From assembly GCF_000263855.1 (NCBI RefSeq), contig NZ_AJWX01000008.1:119336-183335 (forward strand): a stretch of 64,000 bases of DNA, written 5' to 3'. Of this stretch, positions 17,664 through 26,273 are shown in pieces (positions within the stretch are counted from its first letter, which is position 1; each line of letters opens with the position of its first letter). Position numbers and translations under genes: made by a program. The notes beneath the pieces were generated by a model. The model saw only the letters and a program-made list of their open reading frames with translations, was not told the origin of the DNA and searched no databases. The DNA comes from Pseudomonas sp. M47T1. Its GTDB lineage: Bacteria > Pseudomonadota > Gammaproteobacteria > Pseudomonadales > Pseudomonadaceae.

Positions 17664-20362
17664 GCGCCGGCGAAAAGCTGTTCGGCCGCTGGCGCTCACA
17701 ACCAGCCAATCCGCTGCCGGTGGCCCTGGAAGTGGCGCCGCAAGTGAGCAGCGGCCTGCAACTGTTACTCGACCCCACCGGCCAGGTGCTGCGGCTCAGC
17801 GGCCCATTACGCCATCAGTTGGCAACCCCGGCCACCGCTGATCGCCGCCTGGCGGGCTACCTGACGCCCAACAGCCGGGTGGTGGTGGAAGGCGAACCGG
17901 CCGATTGGCAGGGGCAGACCCTGGACTTGGACTTCGTCGGCATCGATGGCACTGTGCACACCCGTGGCTGGGCGCAGCACCAGGCCGAGGGCTGGGTGCT
18001 TCAAGTATTCGACGTGGGCGACCTGCTGGTGGAGCGTGGCCAACAGCACGACCGCAGCCAGTTCCAGCGGCTGCTGGCCGACATGGCCGAGCGCTTGCGC
18101 CTGACCAGCCTGCAACGCCTGGACGAGGTGGTGGCCGAGCAACTGCATGGCATCGCCAGCCAATGCCAGTTGCCCGGTGTGGCCATGCTGCTGCGCGATG
18201 TGGAAGGGGGCCAATGGCGGGTGTTCGCCGATTGGCTGCGCCCCGGCGACCTGACGCTATGGCCGGGCGAAACCCGTGTGAACCGCAACCTGGCCGGCCT
18301 GGACAGCCACGGGTTGCTCGACACCGACCTGCTGGCCCCTGCGGTTGGCTGCCTGGTGCCCTACCGCGAAAACCAGGGGGTGGCCGCCTGGCTGTTATGC
18401 GCGCTGCCGCCCGGTGGCGTGCCGCCGGCGCTGCGCGAGCAGGGCACCTCCCTGTTCGCCGCGCTGATGGGCCCTGTGTTGGCGCGGCTGGCCGAGCGTG
18501 ACCATCGCCATCAGCTTGAACGCCTGGAAACCCTGCAAGGGTTGATGGGCACCGGCTGGTGGGAGTTCTTTCCCGAGCGTGACAGCCTGCAACTGGCACC
18601 GGGCCTGGCCGAGGCGCTGGGCACCGAGCAGCAATTAGCGCTGCAGGATTGGCTGGCCTTGATTCACCCCGCCGACCGTGTCGAATTGCAAAGCCGCCTG
18701 CGGGACGTGCAGCGCGGTCACGAATTGATGCTCAGCGTGCGCCTGCATAACCTCGACACGCCGGTGTGGTACCGCATTCAGGGCAAGGTGCTGGACGGCG
18801 ACCGCATCCGCCGCGTGGTGGGCATGATGCTCGACATCAGCGACATCAAGAACCAGCAACAACAGGCCGCCGCCGCCCACAAGCGCCTGGACAACGTGAT
18901 TGCCAGCTCGCCAGCGGTGATCTACGTGCAGCGCTACGCCGAAGGCGCGCTGCAACCGTCATTCTTCAGCGACAGCCTGCGACCCCTGCTGGGCTGGACC
19001 CTGGAAGACTGCCAGGACGGCGAGCTGGCCCAATGGGTGCACCCCGACGACCGCGACGGCTACTTCCAGCGCACCCGCCAGTTGCTGCGCGAAGGCGCGG
19101 TGCGCAGCCGCTACCGCCTGCGTGACAAGCAGGGCAATTACCACTGGCTGCTGGACGAGGCGCGCCTGCTGCGTGATGACCTGGGCATGCCGGTGGAAGC
19201 CGTGGGCCTGTGGCTGGACGTGACCGAAGCCACCGCCGCCTCGGAGCTGGTGCGCCAGAGCGAAGAGCGCTATCGCATCCTGGTGGAAGACTCGCCCGCC
19301 ATGATCTGCCGCTACCGCCCCGACTTGACCCTGACCTTTGGCAATCAGCCGCTGGCCCGCTACCTGGAGTGCACCACCGAGCAACTGCCGGGTATCAACC
19401 TTGGTAACTGGCTGTCTGGCGAGCAGCGGGAGGCATTCCTGCTGCGCCTGGCCACACTTACTCCGCAACAGCCGGTCAGCGCTGCCGAAATCAATCTGCA
19501 ACTGCCCGGGCGCGAGCATGCCTGGTGGGTGTGGTCGGACCGCGGCGTGTTTGACGAGCGCGGCCAGCTTATCGAGATCCAGGCCGTGGGCCGCGACAAC
19601 ACCGAAGTGCGGCGCACCCAGCAACAGCTGACCCAAAGCGCGAAAATGGCCACCCTGGGCGAAATGGCCACCGGCCTTGCCCACGAGATCAACCAGCCGC
19701 TGAACGTGATGCGCATGGCCATCGTCAACGTGCTCAAGCGCCTGGGCAACGGCGACGTGCAGATCGACTATTTGCAGGACAAGCTCAACCGCATCGACGC
19801 CCAAGTGCAGCGTGCCGCGCGGGTGGTGGACCACATGCGGGTGTTCGGCCGCCGCTCGGAAATCGAGATGCAATTGTTCAACCCCAAGGTGGCGGTGGAG
19901 GGCACCTTGTCACTGTTGTCCGAGGGCATGAAAGGCAAGGGCGTGGAATTGCGCGTGCCGGCAATGACCCTGGATGTGCAGGTGCGCGGGCATGTGGACC
20001 AGCTTGAGCAGGTGCTGATCAACCTGATGGTCAATGCCCGGGATGCGCTGTTGTCCAAGCGTGAAGGCAATCGTGAGCTGGAACCGTGGATCGAGACCAC
20101 GGGCGAATCGGATGACGAGAAGGTTCGCTTGTATGTGCAGGACAACGGCGGCGGCATTCCTCCCAGGTTGCTGGAGAAAATCTTCGAGCCGTTCTTCACC
20201 ACCAAACCGGTGGGAGTGGGTACCGGGCTGGGGTTGTCGGTGAGCTACGGCATCATCGAAAACATGGGTGGGCGCTTGAGCGTGGTCAACACCGAGGAAG
20301 GTGCGCGCTTCTGCATTGAACTGCCCATTGCCCATCCCGAATTGGAAGCCTCGACCCCGTAG
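17660..20362 (+). CDS. pprA: Multi-PAS sensor histidine kinase PprA
   Basis: This 900-aa kinase has no membrane segment and should be cytoplasmic. Its order is an N-terminal PAS-like region (1-120), a GAF-like region (about 130-270), two PAS-fold domains (about 290-390 and 410-525), a third PAS (about 535-650), a HisKA domain with the phospho-His near residue 675 in AHEINQPLN, and a HATPase domain with DNGGGIPP and [11 protein letters not shown]. It is the likely partner of PprB. The start is an assumed TTG overlapping the pseudopilin stop (TTGA). A later start is possible. Confidence 0.9.
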   Translation: MSAGEKLFGRWRSQPANPLPVALEVAPQVSSGLQLLLDPTGQVLRLSGPLRHQLATPATADRRLAGYLTPNSRVVVEGEPADWQGQTLDLDFVGIDGTVHTRGWAQHQAEGWVLQVFDVGDLLVERGQQHDRSQFQRLLADMAERLRLTSLQRLDEVVAEQLHGIASQCQLPGVAMLLRDVEGGQWRVFADWLRPGDLTLWPGETRVNRNLAGLDSHGLLDTDLLAPAVGCLVPYRENQGVAAWLLCALPPGGVPPALREQGTSLFAALMGPVLARLAERDHRHQLERLETLQGLMGTGWWEFFPERDSLQLAPGLAEALGTEQQLALQDWLALIHPADRVELQSRLRDVQRGHELMLSVRLHNLDTPVWYRIQGKVLDGDRIRRVVGMMLDISDIKNQQQQAAAAHKRLDNVIASSPAVIYVQRYAEGALQPSFFSDSLRPLLGWTLEDCQDGELAQWVHPDDRDGYFQRTRQLLREGAVRSRYRLRDKQGNYHWLLDEARLLRDDLGMPVEAVGLWLDVTEATAASELVRQSEERYRILVEDSPAMICRYRPDLTLTFGNQPLARYLECTTEQLPGINLGNWLSGEQREAFLLRLATLTPQQPVSAAEINLQLPGREHAWWVWSDRGVFDERGQLIEIQAVGRDNTEVRRTQQQLTQSAKMATLGEMATGLAHEINQPLNVMRMAIVNVLKRLGNGDVQIDYLQDKLNRIDAQVQRAARVVDHMRVFGRRSEIEMQLFNPKVAVEGTLSLLSEGMKGKGVELRVPAMTLDVQVRGHVDQLEQVLINLMVNARDALLSKREGNRELEPWIETTGESDDEKVRLYVQDNGGGIPPRLLEKIFEPFFTTKPVGVGTGLGLSVSYGIIENMGGRLSVVNTEEGARFCIELPIAHPELEASTP

Positions 20363-20376
20363 TCGCTGCGCCCAGG

Positions 20377-22260
20377 CTAAAGGACCAATTGCGCGCGGCC
20401 AGTCTGGCAGCTCAGGTTGGCGCCGACATCTATATTGGCCACATCAACGCCTAGCAATCCAAGCAGGCCGTTGATTACTGGGTCCAATAGTGGCCCCAGT
20501 ATCGAGGTGAGCGCTGACGTCACGCTAGCCAGCAGGGTGTTCACGATCGTACTGACGAGACTGAGCAAACCAACTGAATTGGTGTTGAGCGATACCAGGT
20601 TTTGGCTGGACAGGCTGCTACCCAGGTTGGTTACGATGTTGGTGGACGAGAAAGCCTTGTATAGCGGCGTCAGCCCGAGGTTGGGCGTTGGTGAGTAAAT
20701 TGAGGTGCTGTTCCCGGCACCCACCTGGAATTTCCCGCCAAGCGTTACGGAGCCTATTGTCGAGGCGGTACGAGCTCCGCATACCAACGGGCCAAGAAGG
20801 CCGGCGCGACTGCAGGTCTTGGTTCCGATATCCACCAGGGTAAGAGGCGGGGTAGACGAGGGAGGGGTGGTGGATGAAAAGAAGCTGGCCGAATCTACGG
20901 TGCCCAACATGATTGTTGCTGCTGACTGCTCCGACTTGACGGTAAGCGCTTTATTGGTGCCAGTGCAGTCAGCTTTGACCACAAAGGCGTCGCCCGTAGC
21001 GGCGGATACACCCACGTCAATCGAAAGGTTGGAAGCCAGGTCAGGGAGCGTGCAGGTTCCAATGAGGCAGAGGGTGTCTGCCAAAAAGTTAACCGAGCTC
21101 GTTGCAAGCGAGACGGCACCGTTCACCAGACCCGATTGAAAAGAAATCAATATCCTCGCCTGTGCGGTCGAGACATAAATTCGGTTGGCTCCCGCCGGGT
21201 TCAGTGCGGCAAGGTTTGGGTTACCGATAGCTGAAAACTGCGGTGGCTGGATCAGCCCCACTTTCACGCTGAGATTCGCCAGGGCACCAAGATTTACCCC
21301 GGTGCTGATATCAACGGCCTTGCCTTTGCCCGCCACCTGAACAATCCCCTGCACCAGTTGCAGCAACTGCACGCTGGCATCCAGCCCTGCGGTGCTGGTG
21401 CCTGTAGCGGCCTGGATCAAATCTCCAAGCTTTATCGTGGAGCCGCTGCCCAACGCCGAGATTTGCCCAAGTGTAGAGGTTACCGCGACCGCTGAGCCAC
21501 CTTGTTGAACGACAGTCGCGGCCGCTTGCACCAGGGTTGCGACGCTTACATTGGTGTTCAGCAGTGTGTTGTAGTCCCCGGCGGTCACACCCACCGATAT
21601 GGCCGCCTGGTTCAGAAAACTCAGCAGGTTGACGTTGGTGTTTACCAGCCCCTGGTATTGGACCGCGGTGAGGTTGAGGCTGCCGCCTAACACGCCGACG
21701 ATGACGGCATTCAGCAGGGCGGATTGGCTGCTGCTGACGCTCGCCAGTCCGCTGCGAATCGTCAGTTGCGCCAGCGGGTCTCCCACATACCCCGCCGTCG
21801 CCTGCGCCCGTAGCGTCGTAGTAGTATTGAAACTGCCCCCCGACACCATCGTCCAAACCCCCGCCGCCACACTGGTGGCCACCGGTTCGGTGGCAACTAT
21901 TTGAATGGCCTGGGTGGCGGTAGTGCTGGCGGAAAACACCCGCAGGTTATCGCTGCCGGTGGTCAGCGTCCCGCAGGTGGCCGTCAGGGTACTGCCGTTG
22001 ATTAGGGTAAAGCCATTGCGCGCGGCACTGGCGGTGGCCTGGGTTAGCGCGTTGACGCCCGTGCCGCTGCACACAGCATTGAGGTTGGAGGCTTCCAAGG
22101 CGGCGGTATCGACCACCCGTTGCAGCATGCGCTTTTCCATGTACAACCGGCCGCTGTCGATTACCAGGAGCATAAACAGCAGCGCCATCCCCAGGGTAAT
22201 CGCCGCCATCAACCCGATAGCACCGCGTTGCCGGTGCGCAGAAGCAAAGCGCGGGACCAT
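20377..22260 (-). CDS. tadG: TadG-like pilus assembly protein
   Basis: This 627-aa protein has the N-terminal Tad signature (RQRGAIGLMAAITLG, membrane helix, VIDSGRLYMEKRMLQRVVDTAALEA) and a long Ser/Thr/Ala/Leu/Val-rich extracytoplasmic region with repeated LLNTNV-like segments and a proline/serine linker (STTPPSSTPP). It is longer than usual TadG proteins and has no von Willebrand MIDAS motif that I can see. AAGGAG precedes the ATG. It is convergent with pprA, 14 bp apart, so its position differs from the main rcpC-tadD operon. Confidence 0.82.
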   Translation of the reverse strand: MVPRFASAHRQRGAIGLMAAITLGMALLFMLLVIDSGRLYMEKRMLQRVVDTAALEASNLNAVCSGTGVNALTQATASAARNGFTLINGSTLTATCGTLTTGSDNLRVFSASTTATQAIQIVATEPVATSVAAGVWTMVSGGSFNTTTTLRAQATAGYVGDPLAQLTIRSGLASVSSSQSALLNAVIVGVLGGSLNLTAVQYQGLVNTNVNLLSFLNQAAISVGVTAGDYNTLLNTNVSVATLVQAAATVVQQGGSAVAVTSTLGQISALGSGSTIKLGDLIQAATGTSTAGLDASVQLLQLVQGIVQVAGKGKAVDISTGVNLGALANLSVKVGLIQPPQFSAIGNPNLAALNPAGANRIYVSTAQARILISFQSGLVNGAVSLATSSVNFLADTLCLIGTCTLPDLASNLSIDVGVSAATGDAFVVKADCTGTNKALTVKSEQSAATIMLGTVDSASFFSSTTPPSSTPPLTLVDIGTKTCSRAGLLGPLVCGARTASTIGSVTLGGKFQVGAGNSTSIYSPTPNLGLTPLYKAFSSTNIVTNLGSSLSSQNLVSLNTNSVGLLSLVSTIVNTLLASVTSALTSILGPLLDPVINGLLGLLGVDVANIDVGANLSCQTGRAQLVL

Positions 22261-22329
22261 CGAGCACTCCTTGCTGACACTGTCACGTCCAGTGGGTGTG
22301 GTTCAGCGTAGCAGCCAGGTGAGCGCTTG

Positions 22330-22399
22330 CCTGTGGGAGATGGCTTGCCAGCGAGCTTTTCAGGGCCGAACAACTCGCTGGCAAGCCAGCTCCCACAGG
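22330..22399. repeat. REP inverted pair (GTGGGAG, CTCGCTGGC type)
   Basis: CCTGTGGGAGATGGCTTGCC (22330-22349) faces GGCAAGCCAGCTCCCACAGG (22380-22399), with GCGAG/CTCGC completing the arms. The element is almost identical to the one at 50208-50275 and lies between tadG's promoter and the DUF4136 gene end. Confidence 0.88.
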
Positions 22400-22407
22400 T
22401 TTGCGGG

Positions 22408-22971
22408 TTATTTCGGCGGGTAGTTCGACAACACCTTGGTCACGGTCTTCTGGATGGCCGCGGTGCGCTCGGATGGGCTAGGCGGGTAGTTGTTCATCAC
22501 CTGTTCCGAACTGCCACGCCACACCAGCTTGCCGTCATGGCCGTCCAGCAAGTCCACCTGGATGGTCGCTACTTTGTAGTCCACGCTGCGGGTTTCGTTG
22601 TAGGCCGGGCCCCCCCAGTAACCGCCCCAATAACCACCCCAGGCGCCGCCATAGTTGGTAGTGATCTGCTGCTGGCGATTTTCCACGATCAGATAGGTCT
22701 GCACGCTCAGGTCACCCTGGACGCCGGCCTTGGCGGGGCGCAGGCCGCGCTGGTCCAGCTCGCTGGCCACGGCTTCGCGGATGCGTTGTTCGGTGAGGTC
22801 GCTTTTGATGCGTGGATCATCGGGGCGGTACTGCAAGGCCGGATTCTTCCAGCTCCAACTGCGGTAGGCGCCGAAGTCACGGCTGGCATCGAAGTCGTGA
22901 TTGACCTGGTTGCTCTCGCAGGCGCTGAGCAGCAGCGCCACCAGTGACAGTAATGCAAGACGGCGGAACAT
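22408..22971 (-). CDS. DUF4136 family lipoprotein (second of a tandem pair)
   Basis: This 187-aa lipoprotein has a signal peptide and lipobox LLSAC near residue 18, then a DUF4136 domain: DFDASRDFGAYRSWSW near the start, a middle VQTYLIVENRQQ strand, a Gly/Trp-rich loop GGAWGGYWGGYWGG, and a C-terminal AIQKTVTKVLSNYPPK. The function is unknown and the protein should be periplasmic or outer-membrane. It lies 19 nt downstream of a paralogue with the same order of motifs, indicating a tandem duplication. Confidence 0.85.
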   Translation of the reverse strand: MFRRLALLSLVALLLSACESNQVNHDFDASRDFGAYRSWSWKNPALQYRPDDPRIKSDLTEQRIREAVASELDQRGLRPAKAGVQGDLSVQTYLIVENRQQQITTNYGGAWGGYWGGYWGGPAYNETRSVDYKVATIQVDLLDGHDGKLVWRGSSEQVMNNYPPSPSERTAAIQKTVTKVLSNYPPK

Positions 22972-22990
22972 GATGACGTTCTCCCATTGC

Positions 22991-23581
22991 CTAGCGTGGC
23001 GGATAGGCCGCCAGGGCCTTGTTGACGGCGCCGCGCAGGGCATCGCCGCGTTGACTGATACTGCCTTGACCGTCGGTCTCGGCGCTGGTGCTCCACACCG
23101 GTTGGCCGCTGGCACCGTCGAACAGGGTTAGGCGCACCACCATCACCTGCACTTCATAGGTGCGTACTACTGGAGGGTAGCCGCCGTACGGGCCGTAGGG
23201 GCCATAACCTGGGCCTGGGCCGTAATCTTCCTGCACCTGGCGCAGGCGTTTCTCCATGCGCACGTCGGTGCTCACCAGCAGGTCGGCCGCGCCGTTGCGC
23301 GCGGGGCGCAGGCCGCGTTGGTCAAGGCCTTCACTGACGGCCTCGGCAATCTGGTCGGAGTCGGCCAGCGGGCTGCCGGGCGGCAGTTGGTGGTTAAACC
23401 AGGTCCAGCTGCGATAGCTGGCAAAGTCCCGCGGCGCAGCAGGGTAGGCGCTGGCGTCGAAGGTTTGCGCCGCTTGCGGGGGCGCAGGTGGCAGCGGGTT
23501 GGAGCTGGCGGTGTAGGGGTTGGGGCTGGCGCAGGCCGCCAGGGTCAGGCAGATCAGGCTCAGGGCAAGTGGGCGGTACAT
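22991..23581 (-). CDS. DUF4136 family lipoprotein (first of a tandem pair)
   Basis: This 196-aa lipoprotein has lipobox LAAC near residue 17, a proline-rich linker, the DUF4136 entry motif [26 protein letters not shown] shared with its paralogue, a Gly/Pro/Tyr-rich loop ([17 protein letters not shown]) and the same C-terminal [15 protein letters not shown] ribosome site precedes the ATG at 23581. It sits 16 nt downstream of cmoM on the same strand. Confidence 0.85.
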   Translation of the reverse strand: MYRPLALSLICLTLAACASPNPYTASSNPLPPAPPQAAQTFDASAYPAAPRDFASYRSWTWFNHQLPPGSPLADSDQIAEAVSEGLDQRGLRPARNGAADLLVSTDVRMEKRLRQVQEDYGPGPGYGPYGPYGGYPPVVRTYEVQVMVVRLTLFDGASGQPVWSTSAETDGQGSISQRGDALRGAVNKALAAYPPR

Positions 23582-23597
23582 AGTGATCTCCACAGCG

Positions 23598-24347
23598 TCA
23601 GACGGGACGGCAGATCCAGTGCAGATAGCGGCCAAGGCCCGCGTACGCTGGGTGGCGACGGTAGGCCAGTTCCATTTCCAGCAAATCTTCCAGCGCGGCC
23701 TTCTTCTGGAAGTCGACCGGCATGTAGTCGTGAAACACCCTGACGCCGCTTCTACTTTCGACCAGCCAGTGGCCATCAAGTTGCGCCTGCAGCTCGCGTG
23801 GGTCCAGGGGCATCTGCGGGGTCAGGCTCTGCTTTTCGCCGGCCATGTCATTGCTGCGCAATTTGCGGAAATGGCCCTTAAGCAGGTTGCGATACACCAG
23901 CGCGTCGCGATTGTAGAACGCCAGCGACAGCCAACCGCCGGGGGCTACCAGGCTGTGCAGTACCGGCAGGATGGTGTGCGGTTCGGCCAGCCATTCCAGC
24001 ACGGCGTGGCAGATCACCAGGTCGTATTGCTCGCTGAGCAGGCCGGGCAGGTCCTGCCAGGGCGCCTGGATGAAGGTGGCGGTGTGGCCTGCGTCGGCGA
24101 AGCGCTGGCGGGCGCCGTCGAGCATGGGTTCGGCGGGCTCGGCCAGGGTCGCTTGGTGGCCTTGCTGGGCCAGCCACAGCGACATGTGGCCCAGGCCGGC
24201 GCCAATATCCAGCACGCGCAGGGGGCGCCGGGGCAGGGCCTCGGCAAGGTCGGCCTGCAGCACGGCCAGGCGGATCGCGCCTTTGGCGCCACCGTAGATT
24301 TTCTCGGCGAAACGGGTGGCCAACTGGTCGAAATGACGGTCGCTCAT
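23598..24347 (-). CDS. cmoM: tRNA cmo5U carboxymethyl methyltransferase CmoM
   Basis: This 249-aa class I SAM methyltransferase matches CmoM, which methylates 5-carboxymethoxyuridine at tRNA wobble position 34. Visible features are an N-terminal [16 protein letters not shown], the SAM motif [13 protein letters not shown], a motif-IV-like [19 protein letters not shown] and the C-terminal [10 protein letters not shown] and [10 protein letters not shown], all as in the E. coli enzyme. The ATG at 24347 overlaps the stop of the MazG-like gene (ATGA). Confidence 0.9.
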   Translation of the reverse strand: MSDRHFDQLATRFAEKIYGGAKGAIRLAVLQADLAEALPRRPLRVLDIGAGLGHMSLWLAQQGHQATLAEPAEPMLDGARQRFADAGHTATFIQAPWQDLPGLLSEQYDLVICHAVLEWLAEPHTILPVLHSLVAPGGWLSLAFYNRDALVYRNLLKGHFRKLRSNDMAGEKQSLTPQMPLDPRELQAQLDGHWLVESRSGVRVFHDYMPVDFQKKAALEDLLEMELAYRRHPAYAGLGRYLHWICRPV

Positions 24348-24649
24348 TTGGCGAACCGCGCTTCGCTGTGGGCCAGCTTGCTGCGCACAACTTGTTCCAT
24401 GTCCAGCCCCAGTTCGCTGCACAGCAGCAACAGATAGAGGACGATGTCGCCCACTTCCTGGCCTGCGTGTTCAAGCTGGTCGGTGGGCAACTGGCGCGAC
24501 TGGTCTTCGGTCAGCCATTGGAAAATTTCCACCAGCTCGGCCATCTCGACACTGGCGGCCATGGCCAGGTTCTTGGGGCTGTGGAAGCCACGCCAGTCAT
24601 TATTGTCGCGGATGCGATGCAGGCGTTGGGTCAGTTCTTCGAGGTTCAT
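24344..24649 (-). CDS. MazG-like nucleotide pyrophosphohydrolase
   Basis: This 101-aa protein belongs to the all-alpha NTP pyrophosphohydrolase family, close to RS21-C6/dCTPase-like forms. The metal-binding EMAELVEIFQW and EVGDIVLYL motifs contain the ExxE/ExxD residues. It probably hydrolyses non-canonical or excess (d)NTPs, but the substrate is unproven. The ATG at 24649 follows AGGAG. Longer readings run into a REP-rich region. It is translationally coupled to cmoM. Confidence 0.87.
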   Translation of the reverse strand: MNLEELTQRLHRIRDNNDWRGFHSPKNLAMAASVEMAELVEIFQWLTEDQSRQLPTDQLEHAGQEVGDIVLYLLLLCSELGLDMEQVVRSKLAHSEARFAK

Positions 24650-24729
24650 GGGGCTCTCCTGTGCCTGAAGCTTGGGGCGCAGGCGCGCGGCGCGCAAGAG
24701 CAACGCGAATGAAAATCTGTATAGAAGCT

Positions 24730-24799
24730 GTAGGCGCTGCAGAAAGGCAGCGAAGGCCCGCACTGCGGCATGACATCGCCGAAGGTCCGCAGGACCTTC
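24730..24799. repeat. GTAG-type REP with second hairpin next to RAYT
   Basis: GTAG (24730-24733) is followed by the hairpin CGCTGC-AGAAAG-GCAGCG (24735-24752), the layout expected for a REP recognised by a RAYT. A second perfect hairpin GAAGGTCC-GCA-GGACCTTC occupies 24781-24799. The element lies 14 bp from the RAYT stop. Confidence 0.8.
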
Positions 24800-24812
24800 A
24801 AAGCGCGCCCAG

Positions 24813-25265
24813 TCACAACCACATGGCGTCCCACAGTGGATAATCCCCAACGCGTGCAACCAGACCCGCACGCAAGGGGTTGGCAATCACATACCTCGCC
24901 ACCTCCCTGATATTGTCTTCCCGCCGCAAGGCACGATCGTGATAGCCACGTTGCCAGAGCCGCCCTCTTCCTCCCAGCGCCTGGTTGACTCGCAAACTGC
25001 TGCGAGATTTAACCCTGCACATCAACTCGGCCAGGGTCCCCTCACGCAACGCCACTAACCAATGAAGATGATCAGGCATGACGACCCACGCCACCGATTG
25101 GGCGTGTTGCTCCGCAGCCCTCAACTCGGTAACCAATAACCGGCCGATTCGCCAATCAGCGAACACCTTGTCTCGTTCGTGGGTAACCACCGTCAGCAGA
25201 TAGAACCCGCCTGGTTCGCTTAGCCGCGCTTTGCGCAAACAGTGACTTCGTTGATCCAGCAACAT
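24813..25265 (-). CDS. REP-associated tyrosine transposase (RAYT)
   Basis: This 150-aa Y1/HUH-family nuclease has the HUH motif in VMPDHLHWLV near residue 65 and the RAYT signature RYVIANPLRAGLV with the catalytic tyrosine near residue 126. RAYTs cleave single-stranded REP sequences and are thought to spread them. The ATG at 25265 has GGGAGGG upstream. There are no flanking target duplications visible, so it looks domesticated and not like an active IS. Confidence 0.92.
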   Translation of the reverse strand: MLLDQRSHCLRKARLSEPGGFYLLTVVTHERDKVFADWRIGRLLVTELRAAEQHAQSVAWVVMPDHLHWLVALREGTLAELMCRVKSRSSLRVNQALGGRGRLWQRGYHDRALRREDNIREVARYVIANPLRAGLVARVGDYPLWDAMWL

Positions 25266-25396
25266 GTGAATACCCTCCCTGGCATAGAACCAATAGGGTA
25301 GTTGCCCCACGCTAAGGGTTGCGCGCAAATCAGTACCCGGGTATGTCAGGCCTGGCCGTTGCAAGCGGCAGCGGCACGGGTTGCGCACATGGCGGG

Positions 25397-26185
25397 TTAG
25401 CGAAACAACTCACCGGGGGTGATGCCGAACAGGCCTTTGAACGCGGCGATGAAGGCCGAGGTGGAGTCGTAGCCGCACGACAGCGCTGCCGTGGTTACGC
25501 TTTGCCCCTGCTCCAGGTTGTCCAGCGATGACAACAGGCGCATGCGCTGGCGCCAGCCTCGGAAGCTCAGGCCGGTTTCACGCTGGAACAGGCGCATCAG
25601 GGTTTTCTCCGAGGTGCCCATACGGTTGGCCCAGTCACTGAGGGTAACGGCTTGCTCGGGGTTTTCGATCAGTTCGTTGCATAAGCCCAACAGCCGCGCG
25701 TGGCGTGGCAAGGGCAAGGAAAACCCCACTTCCGGCAACCCCGCCAACTGGTCCAGCAACACTTGCACCAGCCGCGCCGGTGCGGTATCGCCTTCGGGGT
25801 AGTCCACCGGCAATTGGCAGAAGCCCTTGATCAACTCCCGCGCCAGCGGCGTGACTTCCAGCACCCGGCAGCGCGGCGCGGCCCAGGCCGCATCTTCGCG
25901 GCGAACGTACAGGCTGCGCATTTCGGCGCGCATGGAGGTCACCACCTGGTGCTCCAGCCCGGCCGGAATCCATACGCCCCACTGGGGCGGCGCGAAAAAG
26001 CTGCCTTCGGCGGTGTGCACCCCCAACACGCCACTGATGGCATAGGAAAACTGCACCCAGTCATGCTGATGGGGCGGCGTCCACGAGCCGGCGTTCAAAC
26101 TTTCGGCGCGGGCGTACAAGGGCCGCGGCAGGCGGCTGAGTTCGGGAATCAGGCGTGGCAGGCCTGTTTGTCCGTTAGTCGGCAT
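25397..26185 (-). CDS. AraC family transcriptional regulator
   Basis: This 262-aa regulator has an N-terminal cupin-type sensing domain (HQHDWVQFSYAISGVLGVHT; PPQWGVWIPAGLEHQV) and a C-terminal double helix-turn-helix (LSDWANRMGTSEKTLMRLF; SCGYDSTSAFIAAFKGLFG). It is divergent from the BASS transporter across 88 bp that hold a nested inverted repeat, so it probably controls that transporter. The inducer is unknown. Confidence 0.9.
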   Translation of the reverse strand: MPTNGQTGLPRLIPELSRLPRPLYARAESLNAGSWTPPHQHDWVQFSYAISGVLGVHTAEGSFFAPPQWGVWIPAGLEHQVVTSMRAEMRSLYVRREDAAWAAPRCRVLEVTPLARELIKGFCQLPVDYPEGDTAPARLVQVLLDQLAGLPEVGFSLPLPRHARLLGLCNELIENPEQAVTLSDWANRMGTSEKTLMRLFQRETGLSFRGWRQRMRLLSSLDNLEQGQSVTTAALSCGYDSTSAFIAAFKGLFGITPGELFR

Positions 26186-26198
26186 CAGTTGGCCTTAT

Positions 26199-26240
26199 GT
26201 CGCAAGACGGCAGAAGATTGCTCACGGTAATCTTTGCGAC
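26199..26240. promoter_or_regulatory. Nested inverted repeat, candidate operator of the AraC/BASS pair
   Basis: Outer arms GTCGCAA (26199-26205) and TTGCGAC (26234-26240) enclose inner arms AAGATT (26214-26219) and AATCTT (26229-26234). It sits at the centre of the divergent intergenic region 26186-26273. Confidence 0.5.
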
Positions 26241-26273
26241 CAATGATTACAAATCCGTCCGCAGGATCCTGTT

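Noticed and set aside
24813..25265. RAYT considered as an active insertion sequence
   Set aside because: It has a single small HUH gene, no terminal inverted repeats or target duplications, and it is flanked by a REP unit. It fits a domesticated RAYT.
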